Below are positions 47,608-55,966 of a DNA stretch of 64,000 nt, in pieces. The position numbers and the translations under genes were made by a program. How positions within the stretch are numbered: the stretch's first letter is position 1; each line of letters starts with the position of its first letter. The DNA lies in the NCBI RefSeq assembly GCF_002813375.1, contig NZ_PHUJ01000003.1, forward strand, positions 5,580,001 to 5,644,000, given 5' to 3'. The notes below the pieces were generated by a model that was not told the origin of the DNA, searched no databases, and saw nothing but the letters and a program-made list of their open reading frames with translations. This DNA comes from Pseudonocardia alni. Its GTDB lineage: Bacteria; Actinomycetota; Actinomycetes; Mycobacteriales; Pseudonocardiaceae.

Positions 47608-48398
47608 ACGGGTTCGCCGACATCGACCGGGAGTTCCACCGGCTCGACGACGTCCTGGCCGCGGCGGTGCCGCTGCCCGCCGTCGACGACGTGATCTCCC
47701 GCGCCGCCGGTGCGCGCCGGGCCACCTCGGCCGCGGCCGCGGCGGTGCTCACCGTCGGGTCGCTGGGCGGGATCACCGCTGTCGCGACCGCGGCCGCCCC
47801 CGGCGGCAGCTTCGTCGGCCCGCCGTTCGCCATCGCCGCGCCGCAGGAGAGCGGCCCGGCCCCGGACCCGGTCCGGACCGGCGACGCCGGTGGCGCGGCC
47901 TCCGGTGGTCAGGGCGGGCTCCCGCCGGCGTTCGACCCCACCGTCGCGGCGACCCAGGGCGGCGCGCTGCCCGGTGGTGGCGGCTCGCCCGCCGCCCCCG
48001 CGCCCGGTCCGGCCCCCGCGCCCGGCACCCCCGGCGCGCCGGTGGTCCCGCCGCCGCCCACCGGCGGCGGTCAGCCGTCCCCGCCGTCGCACACGACCCC
48101 GCCGCGGCCGACCGACGAGGGTTCGCCCGAGCCGACGACGCCTCCGCCGCCCACCACGACGGCGCCGCCGACCACGACGAAGCCGCCGGTGACGACGACT
48201 CCGCCGCCGGAGACCTCGACGCCGAAGCCGACCGACGAGGGCACCCCGGAGCCGACGACCGACCCGGTCCCGACGACGACCAACTCGGCCGCGCCGACCA
48301 CCACCTCGCCCGACCCGACGACCACCACCGGGACCACGCCGCCGGAGACCTCGACCAGTGCCGTCGGCCTGGGCCCGGCGCAGTCCTCCGCGCTCTGA
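47604..48398 (+). CDS. One-helix membrane protein with Pro/Thr stalk (putative anti-sigma)
   Basis: A 264-residue protein. Residues 1-40 are cytoplasmic and helical (DIDREFHRLDDVLAAAVPLP). One membrane helix follows (about 42-63), then an exported part that is almost entirely Pro, Thr, Ala, Gly and Ser, with repeats such as PTDEGSPEPTT and PTDEGTPEPTT. There is no zinc-binding HxxxCxxC. Translational coupling to the ECF sigma gene makes an anti-sigma role likely. The stalk may be O-mannosylated and span the cell wall. Role inferred from context only. Confidence 0.7.
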   Translation: MNGFADIDREFHRLDDVLAAAVPLPAVDDVISRAAGARRATSAAAAAVLTVGSLGGITAVATAAAPGGSFVGPPFAIAAPQESGPAPDPVRTGDAGGAASGGQGGLPPAFDPTVAATQGGALPGGGGSPAAPAPGPAPAPGTPGAPVVPPPPTGGGQPSPPSHTTPPRPTDEGSPEPTTPPPPTTTAPPTTTKPPVTTTPPPETSTPKPTDEGTPEPTTDPVPTTTNSAAPTTTSPDPTTTTGTTPPETSTSAVGLGPAQSSAL

Positions 48399-48482
48399 CC
48401 CACCCGGGCCGGCCCGGCCGCGGCCGGTCGGTGCCCCGGGCGCGCCGTACGGACCGGCCGCGTCGCCGGTCGGTGGCGACGG

Positions 48483-49007
48483 TCAGTCGCGAGCGTCCTC
48501 CGGCCGGTCCCGCGGCCCCAGGTCGATCCCCAGGGACGCCAGCCAGGCCACGTGGTCGTGGTCGTGCCGGACCAGCCCGTCGAGCACGGCGTGCGACCGC
48601 TCCAGGGCGTATTCGGCCAGGTCGGTCCCGACCAGCCCCTGCGCCACGGCGGCGACGAACTCGTCGACGTCGATGACGTCGGTCCCGCGGCCGCGGCGCA
48701 CCACGAGGTCCAGGTAGAGGTCGGTCATGTGCAGCCGCCTGCCCTCGCGGGTGATCGCGGCGACGTCGACGTACACGTCCTGGTCGCGTTCGTGCCCCGG
48801 CCGCCACCGCCAGTCCGACAGGCACACGCCCAGCTCCGGGAGCACCCAGGTCTCGATCCACCAGGCGTTCGGCCGGGCGACGACGGGCCGTGACAGGTAC
48901 AGCCCCCAGGTCTCCTCGCGCAGTGTGGCGATCTCGCGGTGGGTCCCCTTGGTGTCGACCTGGACGCCCCGTTCGGGGTCGAAGGTCTGCGTCTTGGGCG
49001 GGTGCAC
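48483..49007 (-). CDS. DUF402 protein (Rv1632c-like)
   Basis: A 174-residue DUF402-domain protein. The FomD-like core has [35 protein letters not shown] and [10 protein letters not shown]. Members hydrolyse nucleoside-diphosphate or cyclic-nucleotide-like substrates in a few studied cases. The start is a GTG giving [12 protein letters not shown]; an ATG nearby is in another frame with no homology. The place beside uvrB, divergent, matches mycobacteria. Confidence 0.82.
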   Translation of the reverse strand: MHPPKTQTFDPERGVQVDTKGTHREIATLREETWGLYLSRPVVARPNAWWIETWVLPELGVCLSDWRWRPGHERDQDVYVDVAAITREGRRLHMTDLYLDLVVRRGRGTDVIDVDEFVAAVAQGLVGTDLAEYALERSHAVLDGLVRHDHDHVAWLASLGIDLGPRDRPEDARD

Positions 49008-49088
49008 GGTCGCCCATCCTGCCTCCTCCGGAGGATCCGGCGGGGCGCACGGGGGGAAAGTGTCGGGGGTCGCTCGTACCCTGGTGTC

Positions 49089-51326
49089 ATGGCATTCGCG
49101 ACCGAGGTCCCGGGCAGCGCGGCGGACTCCCGTGCCCGGGAGGACGCTGCACACCCGGACGCGGGCACCACCCCGACGGACACCCCGCGCGCGCACTCCG
49201 AGCACCGCCCGGTGGGTGCGGTCGAGCGGAGCACGGCCCCGTTCCGGGTGGTCAGCGAGCACGTCCCGGCCGGTGATCAGCCGACCGCGATCGCCGAGCT
49301 GGACCGGCGCCTCCGTGCCGGCGAGCAGGACGTCGTCCTGCTGGGCGCCACCGGCACCGGCAAGTCGGCCACCACCGCGTGGCTGATCGAGCAGCAGCAG
49401 CGCCCGACGCTGGTGATGGCGCCGAACAAGACCCTGGCCGCACAGCTGGCGAACGAGCTGCGGGAGATGCTCCCGAACAACGCGGTCGAGTACTTCGTCT
49501 CGTACTACGACTACTACCAGCCCGAGGCCTACATCGCGCAGACCGACACCTACATCGAGAAGGACAGCTCGATCAACGACGACGTCGAGCGGCTGCGGCA
49601 CTCGGCGACGATGAACCTGCTGTCCCGGCGCGACGTCGTCGTGGTCGCCTCGGTGTCGTGCATCTACGGCCTCGGCACCCCGCAGTCCTACCTCGACCGG
49701 TCCGTCTCGCTGCGGGTCGGGGAGGAGGTCGAGCGGGACCGCCTGCTGCGGCTGCTGGTCGACGTGCAGTACACCCGCAACGACATGTCCTTCACCCGCG
49801 GTACGTTCCGGGTCCGCGGTGACACCGTCGAGATCATCCCCGCCTACCAGGAGCTGGCGCTGCGGATCGAGTTCTTCGGCGACGAGATCGAGGCGCTGTA
49901 CTACCTCAACCCGCTGACAGGGGAGGAGGTCGAGCAGGTCGACGAGATCAAGGTCTTCCCGGCGACGCACTACGTCGCGGGCCCGGAGGCGATGGAACGC
50001 GCCGTGCGCGCCATCGAGGCCGAGCTGGAGGAGCGCCTCGCGCAGCTGGAGAACCAGGGCAAGCTGCTCGAGGCCCAGCGACTGCGGATGCGGACCCAGT
50101 ACGACATCGAGATGATCCGCCAGGTCGGGTTCTGCTCGGGCATCGAGAACTACTCGCGCCACATCGACGGCCGCGGCGCCGGCACCGCGCCGGCCACCCT
50201 GATCGACTACTTCCCGGACGACTTCCTGCTGGTCATCGACGAGTCGCACGTGACCGTGCCGCAGATCGGCGGCATGTACGAGGGCGACATGTCCCGCAAG
50301 CGCAACCTCGTCGAGTACGGCTTCCGCCTCCCCTCGGCGGTCGACAACCGGCCGCTCACCTGGGAGGAGTTCGCCGACCGGATCGGCCAGACCGTCTACC
50401 TGTCCGCGACCCCGGGCCCCTACGAGCTCAACCGCACCGGCGGCGAGTTCGTCGAGCAGGTCATCCGCCCCACCGGCCTGGTCGACCCCGAGGTCGTCGT
50501 GAAGCCGACCAAGGGCCAGATCGACGACCTGGTCGCCGAGATCCGGGAGCGGACGGACAAGGACGAGCGGGTCCTGGTCACCACGCTGACCAAGAAGATG
50601 GCCGAGGACCTCACCGACTATCTGCTCGAGCTCGGGATCAAGGTCCGGTACCTGCACTCCGAGGTCGACACCCTGCGCCGGGTGGAGCTGCTGCGGCAGC
50701 TGCGGTCCGGCGAGTACGACGTGCTGGTCGGCATCAACCTGCTCCGCGAGGGCCTCGACCTGCCCGAGGTGTCGCTGGTGGCGATCCTCGACGCGGACAA
50801 GGAGGGTTTCCTCCGCTCCGGCACGTCACTGATCCAGACCATCGGCCGCGCGGCGCGCAACGTCTCCGGCCAGGTCCACATGTACGCCGACCGGATCACC
50901 GACTCGATGCGGTACGCCATCGACGAGACCGACCGGCGCCGCGCCAAGCAGGTCGCCTACAACACCGAGCACGGCATCGACCCGCAGCCGCTGCGCAAGA
51001 AGATCGCCGACATCCTCGACCAGGTCTACCGCGAGGCCGAGGACACCGAGGCCGTCCCTGTCGGCGGGTCGGGCCGCAACGCCTCGCGCGGCAAGCGGGC
51101 GGCGGGGGAGAAGGGCCGTCCGGCCGCGGCGGGCAGCTCCGGGGTGGCGGCGAAGGACACGGCGGGCATGCCGCGTGCCGAGCTGGCCGACCTCATCCAG
51201 CAGATGAACGACCAGATGCTCACCGCCGCACGGGACCTCCAGTTCGAGCTGGCGGCCCGGCTCCGTGACGAGATCGCCGACCTCAAGAAGGAGCTGCGGG
51301 GGATGGACGCGGCCGGGGTGTCGTAG
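49089..51326 (+). CDS. uvrB: Excinuclease ABC subunit B
   Basis: A 745-residue UvrB, the damage-loading helicase of nucleotide excision repair. Walker [17 protein letters not shown], beta-hairpin region [24 protein letters not shown] in [16 protein letters not shown], helicase motif [18 protein letters not shown], and the C-terminal UVR motif for UvrC (about 700-740). Compared with the usual 670-700 residues it has about 50 extra at the N-terminus and a linker before the UVR motif. TACCCT (49077-49082) ends six bases before the ATG, so it is leaderless. No SOS box was recognised. Confidence 0.97.
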   Translation: MAFATEVPGSAADSRAREDAAHPDAGTTPTDTPRAHSEHRPVGAVERSTAPFRVVSEHVPAGDQPTAIAELDRRLRAGEQDVVLLGATGTGKSATTAWLIEQQQRPTLVMAPNKTLAAQLANELREMLPNNAVEYFVSYYDYYQPEAYIAQTDTYIEKDSSINDDVERLRHSATMNLLSRRDVVVVASVSCIYGLGTPQSYLDRSVSLRVGEEVERDRLLRLLVDVQYTRNDMSFTRGTFRVRGDTVEIIPAYQELALRIEFFGDEIEALYYLNPLTGEEVEQVDEIKVFPATHYVAGPEAMERAVRAIEAELEERLAQLENQGKLLEAQRLRMRTQYDIEMIRQVGFCSGIENYSRHIDGRGAGTAPATLIDYFPDDFLLVIDESHVTVPQIGGMYEGDMSRKRNLVEYGFRLPSAVDNRPLTWEEFADRIGQTVYLSATPGPYELNRTGGEFVEQVIRPTGLVDPEVVVKPTKGQIDDLVAEIRERTDKDERVLVTTLTKKMAEDLTDYLLELGIKVRYLHSEVDTLRRVELLRQLRSGEYDVLVGINLLREGLDLPEVSLVAILDADKEGFLRSGTSLIQTIGRAARNVSGQVHMYADRITDSMRYAIDETDRRRAKQVAYNTEHGIDPQPLRKKIADILDQVYREAEDTEAVPVGGSGRNASRGKRAAGEKGRPAAAGSSGVAAKDTAGMPRAELADLIQQMNDQMLTAARDLQFELAARLRDEIADLKKELRGMDAAGVS

Positions 51327-51456
51327 GCGGGTCCCGCGGCGGGGCGCGAGGTCGCGCCCCGCTACCGTGGTCCACCGTCGTCCCCGAGCGGCCGCCGGGC
51401 TCCGCCCGTCGCGCGGCCCGTACCCGTCCGGCCCGGCCGCACACGGAGGAGCCCGC

Positions 51457-52746
51457 GTGACCGTCACCCGCACCCCGCACGACCCCGACGTGCCCGCCGC
51501 TCGCGGCGGGGCCGCCGCGGTCCTCGTCGGACGGCTGCGGACGGCGGCGCTCACCCCCTGGACACTCGTGGTCACGGTGCCGCTGCTGGCCGCGGCGCTG
51601 TACTGGTCCTGGTTCCGGCTGCGCGACTACGCACTCGACCTCGACGTCTACCGGATCGGCGTGCAGGTCTGGCTGGACGGCGGTGACATGTACGGTCGGC
51701 TCCCGCTGCCCCTGCACGGGCCCGAGCTGCCCTTCATCTACCCGACCTTCGCGGCGATCACGATGGTGCCGCTGACCGTGGTGCCCTACGCCGTCGCGTT
51801 CACCGCCCAGTTCATCGCCTCGGTGCTGTCGCTGGCGGTCTGCATCGCGCTCACGATCCGCGTCGCGTGGCCCGCGGGCGGGCGGCGGGCCCCGTTCGTG
51901 CTGGGCGTGCCGGTGCTGGCCGCGGCGCTGCTCACGGAGCCGGTCGCGCAGACCTTCGCCTTCGGCCAGATCAACCTCGTGCTGATGCTGCTCGTGCTGG
52001 TCGACCTGCTCGCCCCGCGGACCTGGTGGCCGCGCGGGCTGCTGCTCGGCCTGGCCGCGGCGATCAAGCTGACCCCGGGCGGGTTCGTCCTGTACTTCCT
52101 GGTGCGGCGGGACTGGAAGGCGGCGGGCGTCGCCGTCGTCACCGGCATCCTCGCGACCGGCATCGGGTTCGTCGTCGACCTCGACTCCTCGGTGCGGTAC
52201 TGGTTCGTCGGGGGACCGGCGGCCGGGGTCAGCGGCTCGACGTTCTTCTCCAACGAGACCGTGCAGGCCGTGCTCGCCCGCCAGGAGGTCCCCGACCCCT
52301 GGTTCCACATCCTGTGGCTGGGCATCGTCGCCGTCCTGCTGGCGCTGGCCGTGCCGGTCATCCGGCGCTCCGAGCCGGTGATCGCGATGTCGGCGACGGC
52401 CGCCGTCGTGCTGATGGCGACCCCGACCGCCTGGTCGCACCACTGGGTGTGGGTGGTGCCCGCGCTGATCGGGATCGGTGCGCACGCGCTGCGGTACCGC
52501 AGCGCCGGGTGGGCCGCGGTCGGCGCGGTGATCGCCGCGATCTTCTACATCGCGCCGTTCCGGTGGATGCCCAACGTGTGGGGCGTCGAGATGAAGTGGA
52601 GCCTCTGGGAACAGTTCCTCGGGGCCAGCTACGTCATCCCCGCCGCGCTGACCCTCGGACTGTGCTGCTGGTACGTCACCCGGGGCCCGGGCCGTCCCGG
52701 CGGTCCGCGGGCCCCGCACGCCGAACGGCGTCGCGTCGGCTCCTGA
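51457..52746 (+). CDS. GT87-type polyprenol-mannose mannosyltransferase
   Basis: A 429-residue membrane glycosyltransferase of the GT-C class with about ten helices. The first outside loop has the catalytic Asp in LDLDVYRIGVQVWLDGGDMYG, and PFIYPTFAAITMVPL follows, both typical of family GT87. These enzymes add mannose from polyprenyl-phosphate mannose to phosphatidylinositol mannosides or lipoarabinomannan. A His pair in AWSHHWVWV is typical. The GTG follows GGAGGA. Confidence 0.85.
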   Translation: MTVTRTPHDPDVPAARGGAAAVLVGRLRTAALTPWTLVVTVPLLAAALYWSWFRLRDYALDLDVYRIGVQVWLDGGDMYGRLPLPLHGPELPFIYPTFAAITMVPLTVVPYAVAFTAQFIASVLSLAVCIALTIRVAWPAGGRRAPFVLGVPVLAAALLTEPVAQTFAFGQINLVLMLLVLVDLLAPRTWWPRGLLLGLAAAIKLTPGGFVLYFLVRRDWKAAGVAVVTGILATGIGFVVDLDSSVRYWFVGGPAAGVSGSTFFSNETVQAVLARQEVPDPWFHILWLGIVAVLLALAVPVIRRSEPVIAMSATAAVVLMATPTAWSHHWVWVVPALIGIGAHALRYRSAGWAAVGAVIAAIFYIAPFRWMPNVWGVEMKWSLWEQFLGASYVIPAALTLGLCCWYVTRGPGRPGGPRAPHAERRRVGS

Positions 52747-52834
52747 CCCTCCGGCGGGGGCCGCCCGGGCACGACCGCCCGCGACTATGGCGCGGGTCAC
52801 GGGCACCCGCCTACTGTGGGAGCCGGAGGTGCCG

Positions 52835-54121
52835 GTGGAGCCAGTCGACGACGACCGGAACCGGGCAGGTGTGTGCGCCGTCCGCCCGGGGACCGACCTC
52901 GGTCGGCACGCCCGGATGCTGTCCCGGCTGCACGACGCGGTGCTGTCCGGCGACGCACGCCCCGACGACACGGCGCGCGGACGTCGGCTGGTCACCCGCT
53001 CCTGGGACCGGGTCCGGGCCCAGGGCGTGGACCCCGACGCCGGTGAGCCGCCCGGCCCGCTGGACGCCGCCGTCGTCGAGCAGCGCCGCGCGACCTCACC
53101 GCTGGTGCCGGTGCTGCCCGCGTTGCGTGCCGCGCTGACCTCGGTCGCCGAGGACGCCCGGCACGTGATGGTCGTCTGCGACGCCGACGGGGTCCTGCTG
53201 TGGCGGGAGGGCTCGACCGCGGTCCGCCGCCGCGCCGACGCGCTCGGGTTCACCGAGGGCGCGGAGTGGTCCGAGCAGTCGGTCGGCACCAACGCGATCG
53301 GGACCGCGCTCGCCGAGGGAGGGCCGGTGCAGATCTTCTCCGCCGAGCACTTCGTGCGCAGCCACCACGGCTGGACCTGCACCGCGGCCCCCGTGCACGA
53401 CCCGCGCAGCGGCGAGCTGCTCGGCGTCGTCGACCTGTCCGGGCCCGCCGAGACCATCCACCCGACGACCGTCGCGCTCGTCGACACTGCGGTGCGGCTC
53501 GCCGAGGCCGGGCTGTGGCAGCGTCACGAGGCCCGCCTCGACGCGCTGCGCACCATCGGCGCCCCGATGCTCGCCGGCGACACCGGGCCGGGCCTGGTGG
53601 TCGACGACCACGGCTGGGTCGCCGCCGCGTCCGGGCTGCCCGGTGTCGAACGGGTCGCCGCACCGGTACCGGAGCGCCTGATCGCCGTCCACGGGCTGGG
53701 GCCCTGCCTGCCCGAGCCGGTGCCCGGCGGCTGGCTGCTGCGCCCGGCGTCCGGCGGGAGCAGGCGGATGCGGCTGCGCCTGGACCTGGACGGCCGTCCG
53801 CCGCAGGCCGTCATCGAGGGCACGACCCGCTGGGTGCACCCGCTGTCGACCCGGCACGCCGAGGTCCTGGTGCTGCTCGCCCGTGCGGGGGCGAGCGGGC
53901 TGGACGCCGCCACGCTGTCCCAGGGGCTCTACGGCGACCGGGCGCACCTGGTCACCGTCCGCGCCGAGATGTCGCGGCTGCGCCGGAACCTGGGCGGGAT
54001 CCTGCTGGCACGCCCCTACCGGATCGCCCCCGAGATCGAGCTGGACCTGACGGGGCTGGCCGGTAGCCGGGTCGTGCGGGAGTCGACCGCGCCGGGCGTG
54101 GCCGTCCTGCGTCGCGACTGA
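52835..54121 (+). CDS. GAF-domain transcription regulator (AcoR-like, no AAA domain)
   Basis: A 428-residue regulator. A GAF-like sensor domain spans about 95-240 (GTNAIGTALAEGGPVQIFSAEHF, HGWTCTAAPVHDPRSGELLGVVDLSG), as in AcoR-type activators of acetoin and related pathways. The C-terminal 90 residues hold a winged-helix-like region (RHAEVLVLLARAGASGLDAAT). The sigma-54 AAA domain of true AcoR is absent, in line with the lack of sigma-54 in Actinobacteria. TACTGT (52812-52817) and GGAGG (52825-52829) support the GTG at 52835; a GTG two codons earlier and an ATG at 52787 are alternatives. It precedes an acetoin-type reductase. Confidence 0.82.
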   Translation: MEPVDDDRNRAGVCAVRPGTDLGRHARMLSRLHDAVLSGDARPDDTARGRRLVTRSWDRVRAQGVDPDAGEPPGPLDAAVVEQRRATSPLVPVLPALRAALTSVAEDARHVMVVCDADGVLLWREGSTAVRRRADALGFTEGAEWSEQSVGTNAIGTALAEGGPVQIFSAEHFVRSHHGWTCTAAPVHDPRSGELLGVVDLSGPAETIHPTTVALVDTAVRLAEAGLWQRHEARLDALRTIGAPMLAGDTGPGLVVDDHGWVAAASGLPGVERVAAPVPERLIAVHGLGPCLPEPVPGGWLLRPASGGSRRMRLRLDLDGRPPQAVIEGTTRWVHPLSTRHAEVLVLLARAGASGLDAATLSQGLYGDRAHLVTVRAEMSRLRRNLGGILLARPYRIAPEIELDLTGLAGSRVVRESTAPGVAVLRRD

Positions 54122-54132
54122 GCGACCCCGTC

Positions 54133-54172
54133 GCTGCAACCCGGCTGCAACGCTGTCCGTGACCCGCGTCAC
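54133..54172 (+). promoter_or_regulatory. Repeat pair between GAF regulator and reductase
   Basis: Direct repeats GCTGCAAC at 54133-54140 and 54144-54151 (11 bases apart, about one helical turn), followed by the inverted repeat GTGAC-CCGC-GTCAC (54159-54172). These are plausible binding sites for the neighbouring regulator. Confidence 0.45.
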
Positions 54173-54257
54173 CGGCTGGACTTGGGGTCGCGGGAACGTC
54201 CCGCCGCGGCAGGGACGCCGCCCCCGGCGGCCCGCGCGAGCGAACTGGGAGGCCGAC

Positions 54258-55025
54258 ATGGGTGTCGCCGTGGTGACCGGAGCCGGACGCGGGATCGGGC
54301 GGGGCATCGCCCTGCGCCTGTCACGGGACGGGCACGCCGTCGCGGTCAACGACCGGGACGCCCACGGCGCCACCGCCGTCGCCGAGGAGATCCGCGCGGC
54401 GGGCGGGACCGCGGTGGCCTACCCGGCCGACGTCACCGACCCCGGCGCGGTCACCGCGATGGTCGGCCAGGTCGCCGAGGAGCTCGGCGGTCTGGACGTG
54501 ATGGTCGCGAACGCCGGTATCGCCCAGGTCAAGCCGCTGCTCGAGGTGACACCCGACGATCTGCGCACCATCTTCGACGTCAACGTGTTCGGCGTCGTCT
54601 ACTGCCTGCAGGCCGCCGCCCGCGTGATGATCGACCGGGGGACCGGCGGCAAGATCGTCAGCGCCGCGTCGATCGCCGGGCACCAGGGCTTCGACCTCCT
54701 CGGGCACTACTCGGCGACCAAGTTCGCCGTCCGTGCCCTCACCCAGGCCGCGGCCAAGGAGCTGGCGCCGCACCGGATCACCGTGAACGCCTACTGCCCG
54801 GGGATCGTCGGCACCGACATGTGGGACCTGATCGACGAGCAGATGGGCGCCCGCAGCGGCGCGGGGAAGGGCGAGACGCTGAAGCAGTACGCGGCCGGTA
54901 TCCCGCTGGGCCGGGTGCAGACCGCCGACGACGTCGCCGCCTTCGTCTCCTACCTCGCCGGTCCGGACTCCGACTACATGACCGGCCAGGCCGTCATGAT
55001 CGACGGCGGGGTGGTCATGGTCTGA
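54258..55025 (+). CDS. Short-chain reductase, acetoin/diacetyl reductase type
   Basis: A 255-residue SDR. NAD-binding TGAGRGIG at the N-terminus, NAG in VANAGIAQ, catalytic Ser in SAASIAGH and YxxxK in HYSATKFAVRALTQAAAKELAP. The ending NAYCPGIVGTDMWDLIDEQ ... DSDYMTGQAVMIDGG is close to BudC and (S)-acetoin-forming diacetyl reductases. It should reduce diacetyl to acetoin and acetoin to butanediol, or oxidise them. The upstream GAF regulator supports this role. The ATG follows GGGAGG. Confidence 0.88.
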   Translation: MGVAVVTGAGRGIGRGIALRLSRDGHAVAVNDRDAHGATAVAEEIRAAGGTAVAYPADVTDPGAVTAMVGQVAEELGGLDVMVANAGIAQVKPLLEVTPDDLRTIFDVNVFGVVYCLQAAARVMIDRGTGGKIVSAASIAGHQGFDLLGHYSATKFAVRALTQAAAKELAPHRITVNAYCPGIVGTDMWDLIDEQMGARSGAGKGETLKQYAAGIPLGRVQTADDVAAFVSYLAGPDSDYMTGQAVMIDGGVVMV

Positions 55026-55035
55026 GGGCGGACCG

Positions 55036-55065
55036 GGTGCCGGGCCGCGCGGCCGGCCCGGCACC
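55036..55065. terminator. Hairpin between reductase and ABC permease
   Basis: A perfect 12-bp stem (55036-55047 with 55054-55065) with a 6-base loop between convergent genes. Confidence 0.75.
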
Positions 55066-55069
55066 GCGG

Positions 55070-55966
55070 TCAGCTGGTGATGTCCTTGGTGCGGAACCGC
55101 CACGCCGCGAGCCCCAGGAACAGGCTCGCGTAGCAGACCGCGGAGAACGTCCCGTAGGTCATGTCCGACCAGTCGACGTCGGTCGCCAGCAGCGCCGACC
55201 AGGCGTCGCCGTAGTGCGTCGGGAGGAAGTCCCGGATGAGTCCCAGGTCCTCGATCTGGTCGATGATCTGGGAGACGATCGAGGCCATCACCGCGCCGCC
55301 GACCGCGCCCAGCGGGGCGTCGGTGCTCACCGAGAGCAGCAGCGCCAGCCCGGCCACCCAGCTCAGCTGCACGGTCACGTACAGCGCGCCGAGCATCACC
55401 CGCCCGGCCGCGCTCCAGAACGGCAGCGACTCCCCGATCGGCGAGACCAGGTCGCCGGTGCCGTAGGCGATCGCCCCCACCACGAGCGACGCGACCGGGA
55501 GCAGCAGCAGCGCCGCCACCGACAGCACCCCCGCGACGACGGCCTTCTGCCGCAGCAGCCGCGCCCGCGGCACCGGGACGGCCAGCAGGTAGCGCAGCGA
55601 CGACCACGACGCCTCCGAGGCCACCGTGTCGCCGAAGAACAGCGCGACCAGTACCACCAGCAGGAAGCTCGCCGATGCGAACAGCGTGAACACCGCGAAG
55701 TTCGCGGCGCTGCCCGACGCCAGGTCGACCAGGCTCGGGCCACGGGCCCCGGGCTCGTCGTCGCCGAGGGAGAACGCCGCCCACAGGATGATCGGCATCG
55801 CCACGACCAGCGCGAACGCGACCTGGGTGCGACGGCGCTGGAGCTGGCGGACCAGCTCGGTGCGCAGCGGCATGGTCCGTCCCGGGACGGCGGGCGGCGC
55901 GGCCCGGCCGGTCACGAGGTCGCCGACGTGCCCGCGGCGGGTCGAGAGCTGACGGTCGTCACTCAC
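55070..55966 (-). CDS. ABC-2 type permease partner of the hydrolase-ABC fusion
   Basis: A 298-residue membrane protein with about six helices after a 45-residue cytoplasmic start (TELVRQLQRRRTQVAFALVV). SWSSLRYLLAVPVPRARLLRQKAVV is the coupling-region pattern of BcrB/NatB-like ABC-2 permeases. The GTG overlaps the stop of the hydrolase-ABC gene (GTGA), so the two proteins are made together and probably form one transporter. Exported substrate unknown. Confidence 0.85.
   Translation of the reverse strand: MSDDRQLSTRRGHVGDLVTGRAAPPAVPGRTMPLRTELVRQLQRRRTQVAFALVVAMPIILWAAFSLGDDEPGARGPSLVDLASGSAANFAVFTLFASASFLLVVLVALFFGDTVASEASWSSLRYLLAVPVPRARLLRQKAVVAGVLSVAALLLLPVASLVVGAIAYGTGDLVSPIGESLPFWSAAGRVMLGALYVTVQLSWVAGLALLLSVSTDAPLGAVGGAVMASIVSQIIDQIEDLGLIRDFLPTHYGDAWSALLATDVDWSDMTYGTFSAVCYASLFLGLAAWRFRTKDITS

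Noticed and set aside
48071-48403. Minus-strand Val/Gly-rich frame within the Pro/Thr stalk gene
   Set aside because: Complement of Pro/Thr repeat codons, giving a false Val/Gly repeat peptide.
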